Assembly: GCA_051162045.1 (NCBI GenBank)
Contig: JBISDI010000012.1
DNA from: Anaerozeibacter quisquiliarum
GTDB taxonomy: Bacteria; Bacillota; Clostridia; Christensenellales; Aristaeellaceae
DNA: 64,000 bases
Direction: 5' to 3' (one strand)
The first letter of the stretch is position 1. The number at the start of each line of letters is the position of its first letter. Below the pieces are notes generated by a model. It saw only the letters and a list, made by a program, of their open reading frames with translations, was not told the DNA's origin and searched no databases. Shown in pieces: positions 1 to 6,663 of this stretch. The position numbers and the translations under genes are program-made.

Positions 1-663
1 GCTGGTCAGGGCGAGGTCGCCGCCCACCACGCCGACCACCTTGCCGCCCGCGCCCTTGATCGGCACGGCCAGCGAGGTAATCAGCAGCGTTTCATCGCCG
101 TACTGATCCCAATAGGGCTCCTGGAGCATCTCCGTGCCGGTGCGCTTGGGGGTTTCATAGTAGTCCGATTCGCCGTTCCCGAGGCTATAATCGTCGAGCG
201 CCTCAAAGGTGACCGCGTCGCCGTCGCGGTACCAATGGGGGATAAAGCGACCGGTTGCGTCGCTTTGCTTATGTCCCTGGTACTCGGCGTCCCGCCCGTC
301 GAAGGCATTCGGTTCGAAGCAGATCCAAATGGATTTTAGGCTCGGATTGACCTCGAGTACGCCCCTCATGCTGGCGATGAAGGCGTCCCGGCGGACGGCC
401 GGGTCGACATCTTCCCGGCGCCCAAGCGCGCCGGCAAGCGCCCGAACCGCCGTCAGCGGGCCGTTCAGCTCCGCTTCCATGCGGCGCGCCTCCGTACCGA
501 GCAAAGACTCAAGCCGCCGGTTGGCGTCGCTCTCGGAGTTTTGCCGGACGGTTAAGATGATTGTAAGAAACGACGCCGCCAACACGACGACCAGCGCGGC
601 GGCCACCGATGCCGTCAGCTTTGCCCCCAGGTTCAGTCTCCGCTTTGCCTTCGTACCTGACAC
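1..663 (-). CDS. Cache-domain methyl-accepting chemotaxis protein, 5' part only (runs off left edge)
   Basis: The first 221 codons of a minus-strand receptor whose 3' end lies outside the window. It reads from a GTG at 663. A basic N-terminus (KAKRR) is followed by one membrane segment at about residues 14-38. An extracellular region then carries dCache-type sequence: RFIPHWYRDGD, a DYYETPKRTG block and a TSLAVPIKG block, which are typical of double-Cache ligand sensors on methyl-accepting chemotaxis proteins. By family knowledge the missing part should hold HAMP and MCP signalling domains; a Cache-linked histidine kinase or diguanylate cyclase is also possible. No strong ribosome site precedes the GTG (AAGGG about 10 bases upstream), so the start is tentative. 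Confidence 0.75.
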   Translation of the reverse strand, partial: MSGTKAKRRLNLGAKLTASVAAALVVVLAASFLTIILTVRQNSESDANRRLESLLGTEARRMEAELNGPLTAVRALAGALGRREDVDPAVRRDAFIASMRGVLEVNPSLKSIWICFEPNAFDGRDAEYQGHKQSDATGRFIPHWYRDGDAVTFEALDDYSLGNGESDYYETPKRTGTEMLQEPYWDQYGDETLLITSLAVPIKGAGGKVVGVVGGDLALTS

Positions 664-789
664 TACACTCAACCCTTACGTGCTATAATGACACCCGGTC
701 TATACTGCATATATCGGCGGACCATCTATGTAATTGAGGAAAGCTAAAGTTATACATCGGTATATAAAAGGTTAAAATTCGGCGGGAGC

Positions 790-818
790 TTTACAGACTC
801 GGGGCCTTGTGCTATCAT
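790..818 (+). promoter_or_regulatory. Sigma-A type promoter of the aroF-tyrA operon
   Basis: TTTACA at 790-795 and TATCAT at 813-818, separated by 17 bases; each hexamer matches five of six consensus positions. Transcription would begin near 825, giving a leader of about 200 nt before aroF that contains the leader peptide and terminator described below. Confidence 0.7.
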
Positions 819-851
819 ATGATGCAATTCGAGGGATGGAGGACAGATCGC

Positions 852-953
852 ATGGGCGACAACCGGTTTGCGGCCTACGCTTATTGCTATGGCTTCGTCT
901 ATCAAGGCGGGGCTTGTTTGCGTTTAGCCGGCCGGATCGACCGCATGCGCTGA
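852..953 (+). CDS. Phe/Tyr-rich leader peptide of the aroF operon (33 aa)
   Basis: A 33-codon ORF in the leader of the aroF-tyrA operon, with a good ribosome site (GGAGG at 838-842, nine bases before the ATG). Residues 6, 9, 11, 13, 15 and 17 are F, Y, Y, Y, F and Y, so half of a 12-residue stretch is aromatic end product of the pathway encoded downstream. An intrinsic terminator begins 13 bases after its TGA. This is the layout of ribosome-mediated attenuation: starved for charged tRNA-Phe or tRNA-Tyr, the ribosome would stall on these codons and change the leader fold. A small hairpin (942-946 with 958-962) carries the stop codon in its loop. The peptide itself probably has no other function. 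The mechanism is inferred from layout; the antiterminator pairing is not resolved by eye. Confidence 0.7.
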   Translation: MGDNRFAAYAYCYGFVYQGGACLRLAGRIDRMR

Positions 954-966
954 AGAGATGCGCGAA

Positions 967-999
967 GGGTCCCGTGGCAAACGCCGCGGGGCCCTTTTT
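967..999 (+). terminator. Attenuator terminator upstream of aroF
   Basis: A fully paired 12-bp stem (967-978 with 983-994, two G-U pairs) with an AAAC loop, followed directly by five T residues (995-999). It lies between the leader peptide stop and the aroF ribosome site, so it can only act as a conditional terminator of this operon. Confidence 0.8.
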
Positions 1000-1023
1000 G
1001 CAGATCGAGAAGGAGGAAGCGAA

Positions 1024-2046
1024 ATGATCGTCATCGTCAAGAAGGACGCCTGCCCGGCGCAGGTCGGGCAGCTGATCGACTCTCTCAAGGGATTCGGACT
1101 CAATGTGCATGTGTCGGAGGGGATGATCCAGACCATCCTGGGACTGGTAGGCGACACCAGCAAGGTGGACATCGCGCTGCTACGCGGGGTGGAGATCGTC
1201 GAGGACGTGAAGCGCATCCTCGAGCCGTTCAAAAACGCCAACCGCAAGTTCCATCCCGAGGACACGGCCGTGCGCGCGGGCGAAGCCGTGATCGGGGACG
1301 GGCGGCTTACGCTGATCGCCGGCCCCTGCTCGGTGGAGTCGGAGGAGCAAATCATGGGGATCGCGCGCTCGGTCAAGCGCTCGGGGGCCACGATGCTGCG
1401 CGGCGGGGCGTTCAAGCCGCGCACCTCCCCCTACGCGTTCCAGGGGTTGGGCGCGGAGGGCATACGCATGCTGCTCGCGGCGGGGCGCGAAACCGGGCTG
1501 CCCGTCGTGACCGAGATCATGGACATCGGCCAGCTGCCCCACTTTGACGAGGTGGACGTGATCCAGGTGGGTGCGCGCAACATGCAGAACTTCGAGTTGC
1601 TGCGCGAGCTCGGACATCAAAAGAAGCCGGTGCTGCTCAAGCGCGGCCTGTCGAGCACGATGGAGGAACTGCTGATGAGCGCCGAATACATCCTGGCAGG
1701 CGGCAACGAGCAGGTGATCCTGTGCGAGCGGGGCATCCGCACGTTCGAGACCTACACCCGCAACACGCTGGACCTGTCGGCCGTGCCCATGCTCAAGCAG
1801 CTGAGCCATCTGCCGGTGATCGTCGACCCGAGCCACGCCACCGGGCTCAGCCGGCTGGTAAAACCCATGTCGCTGGCCGCGGCGGCGGCGGGCGCGGACG
1901 GGTTGATCGTGGAGGTGCATAACGCGCCCGCGCAGGCGCTGAGCGACGGCGCGCAATCGCTGACGCCCGAAGCTTTTGACGAGCTGGCGCGCTCGGCGCG
2001 CTTGGTGGCCGAAGCCGTGCGGGCGGGGAAGGGGGACCGGGCATGA
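1024..2046 (+). CDS. aroF: 3-deoxy-7-phosphoheptulonate synthase (DAHP synthase)
   Basis: Catalyses the first shikimate pathway step, condensing phosphoenolpyruvate and erythrose 4-phosphate. The 340-residue protein has an N-terminal ferredoxin-like regulatory domain (about residues 1-70), as in Thermotoga-type enzymes. The catalytic barrel follows, with IAGPCSVES near residue 98, RGGAFKPRTSPY near 131 and a late DPSHATG motif. The start at 1024 follows AGGAGG at ideal spacing; an upstream in-frame start at 958 would overlap the attenuator stem and has no comparable ribosome site. The gene overlaps tyrA by ATGA. Regulation by Phe/Tyr is implied by the leader peptide and terminator upstream, and allosteric control through the N-terminal domain is usual in this subfamily. 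Confidence 0.95.
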   Translation: MIVIVKKDACPAQVGQLIDSLKGFGLNVHVSEGMIQTILGLVGDTSKVDIALLRGVEIVEDVKRILEPFKNANRKFHPEDTAVRAGEAVIGDGRLTLIAGPCSVESEEQIMGIARSVKRSGATMLRGGAFKPRTSPYAFQGLGAEGIRMLLAAGRETGLPVVTEIMDIGQLPHFDEVDVIQVGARNMQNFELLRELGHQKKPVLLKRGLSSTMEELLMSAEYILAGGNEQVILCERGIRTFETYTRNTLDLSAVPMLKQLSHLPVIVDPSHATGLSRLVKPMSLAAAAAGADGLIVEVHNAPAQALSDGAQSLTPEAFDELARSARLVAEAVRAGKGDRA

Positions 2047-2873
2047 ACATCGGCATCGCGGGCCTGGGGCTGATCGGCGGCTCGATGGCCAAGGCGGTCA
2101 GGGCGTATACGGCGCATCGGGTGTTTGGGTTCGACCGGGACGCGGACACCCAGGCGCGGGCGCTTGAAGATGGAACGCTCGACGGCGTGCTGGACGAGGC
2201 GTCTGTGGCCGATTGCCGGCTGCTGCTGCTGGCGTTGTACCCGGGCGCGGCGATCGAATTCCTCGAAGAACACGCGGCGCGCGTCGGGCGGGGCGCGCTC
2301 GCGGTCGACCTGTGCGGGGTCAAGCGCCCGGTCTGCGAGGCCGGAGAAGCGCTTGCGCGCAGGCATGGGTTCCGCTTTGTGGGCGGCCATCCGATGGCCG
2401 GACGGGCGCTGTCGGGCTACGGCGCGTCCGAGGCCGGGCTGTTTCAGGGCGCCTCCATGTTGTTGACGCCCGGCGCGGACACGCCGCCCGAGGTACTTGC
2501 GCAGCTTACGGCATTCTTCGGCGCGTTGGGATTTCGCGCCGTGCATCGGACCGATCCGCTCGAGCACGACCGGCTGATCGCCTACACCTCGCAACTGGCC
2601 CATGTGCTGTCCAACGCCTACGTAAAGCGAGCGATGGAGCCGGGCCACGCGCTGTTCACGGGCGGCAGCTTTCAGGACCTGACCCGCGTGGCGCGGCTCA
2701 ACGAGGACATGTGGACCGAGCTGTTCATGCTCAACCGCGACTGCCTGATCGAAGAGGTGGACGCGCTCGTGGGCAGGCTGCAAGCCTACGCGGACGGGCT
2801 GCGCGCGGGCGACGCGGAAAGGCTGCGCGCGTTATTGCGCGAGGGCAGCGAGTACAAGGCGAGGTTATCGTAG
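2043..2873 (+). CDS. tyrA: Prephenate dehydrogenase
   Basis: NAD(P)-dependent oxidative decarboxylation of prephenate to 4-hydroxyphenylpyruvate on the way to tyrosine. The N-terminal Rossmann motif GLGLIGGS is at residues 7-14. GGHPMAGR and the SQLAHVLSNAY helix are typical TyrA elements, and the length (276 aa) is normal for a dehydrogenase without ACT or mutase domains. The ATGA overlap with aroF indicates translational coupling. It ends 9 bp inside the convergent gene at 2865-3572. With aroF it forms a two-gene operon feeding tyrosine synthesis, which fits the Tyr-rich leader peptide. Confidence 0.94.
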   Translation: MNIGIAGLGLIGGSMAKAVRAYTAHRVFGFDRDADTQARALEDGTLDGVLDEASVADCRLLLLALYPGAAIEFLEEHAARVGRGALAVDLCGVKRPVCEAGEALARRHGFRFVGGHPMAGRALSGYGASEAGLFQGASMLLTPGADTPPEVLAQLTAFFGALGFRAVHRTDPLEHDRLIAYTSQLAHVLSNAYVKRAMEPGHALFTGGSFQDLTRVARLNEDMWTELFMLNRDCLIEEVDALVGRLQAYADGLRAGDAERLRALLREGSEYKARLS

Positions 2874-3572
2874 GACTTTACGTACGCGCGTCCCTCTTCT
2901 GACGGGCGCGCAGTGCGGGAGCCGCGCGCCGTACCGGCCGTAGGGGATGCGGAACTCGGGTATGCCCGTCGAGTAGGGCGCGATGTCGTACTGCTGGTAG
3001 TAGATGACCAGCGCGTCGGGCGTCAGGTAGAAGCTGTTCTCGTCGAAGCTCTGTTCGGCGAGCGCGGCGGCGGCCTCAAAATACGACTCGCTGTCTTGCG
3101 CGATGTCGCGCCCAATCGCGTCGATCAGGTCGCGCCGGTAGTCGGGGTTGTCCGGAAAGATTTCGCCGAGTGTAATTCGCCGGGCGCGGGCTACGTCCCA
3201 GGTGTCGCTCGTGCGCACGGTGTTGCCGTGCGCGCCGCCGGTGAATTGATACGTGTCCGCGTACAGGCTGGCGATGCAGTCGCCGGCATAGGTCAGCGTA
3301 AAGGTATGCAGCACCTCATAGGCGTTGAAGGGGAAACCCTCCTTCTCCCGATCGCGCCGGTCGGCGGCGGCCTGCGGATAGAGCTCGTTCGCCAGGGTGC
3401 GCGCCAGGTGGTGGGCCTGATTGCGGTAATACGCGTTGAGCTTGCGCGCTGACTCGGGGTACAGCAAAGACGCGAACTGCGGATAGTCGATCGTGTAGGT
3501 AAGCACTGTGACGCCTTCGGATTCCATATGTCTGGAGAGCGACTTCGTCCGCACGCTGAACCAGCTTTCCAT
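2865..3572 (-). CDS. DUF3298/DUF4163-type protein
   Basis: A 235-residue protein matching the DUF4163-plus-DUF3298 type found in RsiV-like and other extracytoplasmic clostridial proteins. Motifs are QFTGGAHGNT near residue 131 (the GGAHG signature) and ITLGEIFPDN, followed by a C-terminal YYQQYDIAPYSTG block close to the usual DUF3298 ending. No convincing signal peptide or membrane segment is visible, so it appears cytosolic here or its N-terminus differs. GAGGTGATGGT precedes the ATG. It converges on tyrA with a 9-bp overlap of stop regions. Function is unknown; anti-sigma-like sensing or lysozyme binding is known for some relatives only. Confidence 0.75.
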   Translation of the reverse strand: MESWFSVRTKSLSRHMESEGVTVLTYTIDYPQFASLLYPESARKLNAYYRNQAHHLARTLANELYPQAAADRRDREKEGFPFNAYEVLHTFTLTYAGDCIASLYADTYQFTGGAHGNTVRTSDTWDVARARRITLGEIFPDNPDYRRDLIDAIGRDIAQDSESYFEAAAALAEQSFDENSFYLTPDALVIYYQQYDIAPYSTGIPEFRIPYGRYGARLPHCAPVRRGTRVRKVLR

Positions 3573-3643
3573 ACCATCACCTCACCGCATCCTATGTCCG
3601 GCGGGCGAGGAGCGTGAAGACGGGCGCGATCCGCATAACGAAA

Positions 3644-3675
3644 GGGCTGTAGCGTCTTTTTCAGCGCTACAGCCC
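3644..3675 (-). terminator. Terminator of the DUF4432 epimerase gene
   Basis: A perfect 11-bp stem (3644-3654 with 3665-3675) with a 10-base loop. On the minus strand it is followed by TTTCGTT. It sits between the end of the gene at 3774 and the next minus-strand start at 3572, so it probably separates the two transcripts. Confidence 0.6.
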
Positions 3676-3773
3676 CGTGGTCATTGTCGGTATTGCCGGT
3701 CGTAATCGACGGCGCTGCGCACCGCGCCCGCGCAGGATGCGTCGCCGGGCAGGGCGGTCTTTCGATCCATCGG

Positions 3774-4826
3774 CTAAGAACGCGCCGCGCGGCGCGCAAA
3801 GTCGGCGATGACGGAGGCATCGTCGGTGAAGCGAATCGACACGCGGTACTCTTTTTCCTCGCCCGGCGCGAGCGTCGGCAGCTTGCCGATCGAGCGCGCG
3901 TGCGCGCGGCCCAGCACCCCGGCGGTCGTGGGCTCGAGCCCCAGCGCGTAGTCGCCGGCCATCATGCACTTCCACTCGCACAAAAGCGGCAGCGCCTCGG
4001 CGTCGAAGCTCACGATCGCCGCCAGCCCCAGCGCCTCGTTGTGCAGCATCGCAAAGCCCTCGCCCGATTGATGGCCCTCGTGGAAGTAGCACTGCTCGGC
4101 GCGGCCGATTTCGGGCGATTCCATCTCGCTCCACATGCCCGGGCCGCTGCGCGCCCATTCGTCGCGCGGCGTCACGGCGTCCGCGTTGCTATACACCTTC
4201 GCGCCCGCGTCCAGCATCGGGTAGCCGAAGTTGATGTGGTAGGTCAGCATCACCGGCTGCGCCTCAAAGCCCAGGTTCGCGACGCGGTCCGTAAGCTCGA
4301 TCGCGTCGCTCTCGGTCCGAAGCTTCATCACGCGATCAAGGCGCATGTTCTCGCCGAACATGCAGGCCTCGCGCACCTCGCCCGTGACCTCGAGCACCGC
4401 CTCGTCGCCTTCGTAGACAGTGCGCGCGGCGGCATATCGCGCGGGCGTGTTCGAATACGGCCCGTGCAGCCCGAGCTTGCGCCCGCCGTCCTCGCAGGGC
4501 GCGCCCGAATAGGTGATGCCGCAGGTGGTCATGAGCCCGGCGCCAAACTGCTTCAAGAAGCCGCGCACGCCGTCCTCCACGTAGAACGCGGGCGCGCTCA
4601 GCCCCGACTTCGAAGCAAAGCCCATGTTGACGCCTTTGTACGTCAGGAACGCGATATCAAGCCCGCGATCGGCCAGCACCGTCATGTTCACGCCGCGCCC
4701 GTTGTTCAGGTCGAACGCGCGCATGCCCTTCGCCGGCCCGTCGTTATAGGTGTAATCCTTGACCCCGAACAGCGCGTCCAAGTTGCCCACGCGCTTCCTC
4801 AGTTCAAACGCCTGGCTCTGCTTCAT
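3774..4826 (-). CDS. DUF4432 family aldose 1-epimerase-like protein
   Basis: A 350-residue protein of the galactose-mutarotase fold (DUF4432 branch). Motifs include RGLDIAFLTYKG near residue 53, GITYSG, LGLHGPYSNTP near 118, and a C-terminal EPTTAGVLGRAHAR block. Family members epimerise sugars or sugar derivatives at the anomeric carbon, but their exact substrates are mostly unknown. It is 15 bp downstream of a small membrane protein gene and in the same direction as galE, which suggests a role in galactose or related sugar handling. This link is inference from context. Confidence 0.8.
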   Translation of the reverse strand: MKQSQAFELRKRVGNLDALFGVKDYTYNDGPAKGMRAFDLNNGRGVNMTVLADRGLDIAFLTYKGVNMGFASKSGLSAPAFYVEDGVRGFLKQFGAGLMTTCGITYSGAPCEDGGRKLGLHGPYSNTPARYAAARTVYEGDEAVLEVTGEVREACMFGENMRLDRVMKLRTESDAIELTDRVANLGFEAQPVMLTYHINFGYPMLDAGAKVYSNADAVTPRDEWARSGPGMWSEMESPEIGRAEQCYFHEGHQSGEGFAMLHNEALGLAAIVSFDAEALPLLCEWKCMMAGDYALGLEPTTAGVLGRAHARSIGKLPTLAPGEEKEYRVSIRFTDDASVIADFARRAARS

Positions 4827-4841
4827 TTGTTACAGCCCCCC

Positions 4842-5201
4842 TTACTTAATCAGCCTGAGCCCGCCCAGCATCGGCAGCTCGCGCGCGTCGCCCTTCGAGC
4901 AGGCCAAGAAGGCGTGGTAGAGCGCGAGCAGCAGGATCGCCGCCTCGAGCAGCCACCGAACCGCATCCACCAACCAGCCGATCAGCGGAATCCAACCGAG
5001 CAGCAGGTTCAGAATCCAGAACGCCACCGCCACCACCGCCGACGCGGCCACCGCGATAAAGCCCTGGTTGGCGCAGAAGCGCCCGTACTTTGAATTGGGG
5101 CAGAGGATCAGCGGCAGAAAGAAAAGAAAAGGTACATACCCGACCCCGCCCTTGACCCGGTTCTCCTGAACGTCGCTCGCGTCGAAATTGGGTTTCGCCA
5201 T
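4842..5201 (-). CDS. Small multi-pass membrane protein (DUF4870/Tic20-like)
   Basis: A 119-residue protein with three hydrophobic stretches: near residues 20-34, 44-66 and 72-98. The sequence begins MAKPNF, chosen because AGGAGG lies nine bases before that ATG; an in-frame ATG six codons earlier would be fused to the same ribosome site. A FLPLILCPNSKYGRFCANQG segment (an asparagine/glycine/glutamine loop after the first helix) resembles DUF4870 proteins. Function unknown. It lies between galE and the DUF4432 epimerase, probably co-transcribed. Confidence 0.7.
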   Translation of the reverse strand: MAKPNFDASDVQENRVKGGVGYVPFLFFLPLILCPNSKYGRFCANQGFIAVAASAVVAVAFWILNLLLGWIPLIGWLVDAVRWLLEAAILLLALYHAFLACSKGDARELPMLGGLRLIK

Positions 5202-5258
5202 GTGCTTATCCTCCTTCATCGTCGGTCGGTAAGGGGACTGCCGTCGTGACGGCGACCC

Positions 5259-6266
5259 CTAATACCCGTTCGGGTTGTCTATCTGCCAGCGCCACGCGTC
5301 GCGGCACATGTCAGAGAGCGTCTTTTCGGCCTTCCAGTGGAGCAGCCGTTCGGCCTTTTGGGGATTGGCGTAGCTGATCGGCGCGTCGCCTGGACGCCGG
5401 GGCTGCACCTCGTAACGGAGCTTTACGCCGTTCACCGCTTCGAATGTGCGCAGGATGTCGTACACACTGTAGCCAATGCCCGTGCCCAGGTTGATCGCCT
5501 CCGCGCCCTTATGTGCGCGGACGTACTCGAGCGCCGCCACATGCCCCTTCGCCAGATCAAGCACGTGGATGTAGTCGCGGATGCAGGTGCCGTCCGCCGT
5601 CGGGTAGTCGTCGCCGAACACGCCCAGCACCGGAATTTTGCCCTGCGCGTGCTGCATCACGCGGGGCATCAGGTTGTTGGGAATGCCGTTCGGGTCCTCG
5701 CCGATCTGGCCGCTCTCGTGCGCGCCCACGGGGTTGAAGTAGCGCAGCAGCGCCACCGACCAGCGGTCGTCGCTGACGCACACATCGCGCAGGATCTGCT
5801 CGTTCATGTACTTGGTCCAGCCGTAGGGGTTGGTGCAGCCGGTCGGCAGGTCCTCGGTCATCTCGGATGCCTTCGTGGCGCCGTACACGGTGGCGGACGA
5901 AGAAAACACCATCCGGTACACGCCGTGCTCGCGCATCGCCTCGACCAAGGACAGCGTGGAGTCTATGTTGTTGCGATAGTACTCGATCGGTTGGGAAACC
6001 GACTCGCCGACGGCCTTGAGCCCGGCGAAGTGGATCACCGCATCGAATGTATGTGCCTGAAACACCGCATCCACCGCCGCGCGGTCGCACACGTCGACTT
6101 CGTAGGCGGGGAAATCGCGCCCGGACAGCGCGCGCACCCGGCCCAGCGCCTCGGGCGAGCTGTTTGCGTAGTTGTCGGCCACAACGATGTCGTGCCCTGC
6201 GTTCAGCAGCGCGAGGCCGGTATGAGAGCCGATGTACCCCGCGCCGCCCGTCAGCAGTACCTTCAT
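5259..6266 (-). CDS. galE: UDP-glucose 4-epimerase
   Basis: Interconverts UDP-glucose and UDP-galactose in the Leloir pathway and for wall or capsule precursors. The 335-residue short-chain dehydrogenase has the NAD motif GGAGYIGSH at residues 7-15, an SSSATVYG segment and the catalytic YGWTK tetrad near residue 150. The ending typical of GalE (WRWQIDNPNGY) is complete. GGAGGG precedes the ATG at good spacing, and a strong promoter lies upstream. The adjacent sugar epimerase-like gene suggests a small galactose-linked operon. Confidence 0.96.
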   Translation of the reverse strand: MKVLLTGGAGYIGSHTGLALLNAGHDIVVADNYANSSPEALGRVRALSGRDFPAYEVDVCDRAAVDAVFQAHTFDAVIHFAGLKAVGESVSQPIEYYRNNIDSTLSLVEAMREHGVYRMVFSSSATVYGATKASEMTEDLPTGCTNPYGWTKYMNEQILRDVCVSDDRWSVALLRYFNPVGAHESGQIGEDPNGIPNNLMPRVMQHAQGKIPVLGVFGDDYPTADGTCIRDYIHVLDLAKGHVAALEYVRAHKGAEAINLGTGIGYSVYDILRTFEAVNGVKLRYEVQPRRPGDAPISYANPQKAERLLHWKAEKTLSDMCRDAWRWQIDNPNGY

Positions 6267-6296
6267 GCCGATCCCTCCGTATATACAACTGGCAAC

Positions 6297-6325
6297 ATTA
6301 TACTCCGATTGCCGCTGCTTTTCAA
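6297..6325 (-). promoter_or_regulatory. Promoter of galE
   Basis: On the minus strand TTGAAA (6325-6320) and a perfect TATAAT (6302-6297) are separated by 17 bases, about 30 bases upstream of the galE start. Confidence 0.7.
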
Positions 6326-6332
6326 CGACTAA

Positions 6333-6370
6333 CGCAAAATAAAACCCGCCCCGGCGAGAACCGGAGCGGG
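6333..6370 (-). terminator. Terminator of the small lipoprotein gene
   Basis: A 10-bp stem (6345-6354 with 6361-6370, one G-U pair) and a six-base loop, followed on the minus strand by TTTTATTTT. It directly follows the lipoprotein gene and precedes the galE promoter. Confidence 0.8.
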
Positions 6371-6386
6371 TGGGTGTGGCAAGGGG

Positions 6387-6614
6387 TTACGGGGCGGTGG
6401 TCGTCTCAGGAGCCGCCGGAGCCGCGGCCGCGGGGGTCTCCGCCGGGGTCTCGGCCGCGGGGGTCTCCGCCGCGGGGGTCTCCACCGGAGCCTCGGCCGC
6501 GGGGGTCTCTACCGGAGCCGCCGGGGTCGCCGCAGGCGCGGGCGTCGTGTTGTTGCAGGCAACCAGCATCAGGGACATCACCAAAACCATCGCGATCACA
6601 ATTGCTTTTTTCAT
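6387..6614 (-). CDS. Small Pro/Ala/Glu/Thr-rich lipoprotein
   Basis: A 75-residue secreted lipoprotein. A signal peptide with lipobox LVAC (Cys at residue 20) precedes a mature part made almost entirely of P, A, E and T in repeated PAAETP/PVETP units. Such tails act as extended spacers or wall-spanning stalks in other proteins; here no domain follows, so it is either a tiny surface lipoprotein or the remnant of a longer one. The ribosome site AAGGAGGTG is excellent, and a strong terminator follows. The repeat is visible in DNA as reiterated GCCGCGGGGGTCTC-like units, which could expand or contract by slippage. No function can be assigned. Confidence 0.75.
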   Translation of the reverse strand: MKKAIVIAMVLVMSLMLVACNNTTPAPAATPAAPVETPAAEAPVETPAAETPAAETPAETPAAAAPAAPETTTAP

Positions 6615-6663
6615 CAGGATACACCTCCTTACATTCCGTTATTCTATACGATCAATGTCAATT

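Noticed and set aside
684..689. TATAAT with an extended TG upstream of the chemoreceptor, reading rightwards
   Set aside because: It points away from the receptor gene and has no -35; the TTTACA-17-TATCAT promoter at 790-818 is better for the aroF leader.
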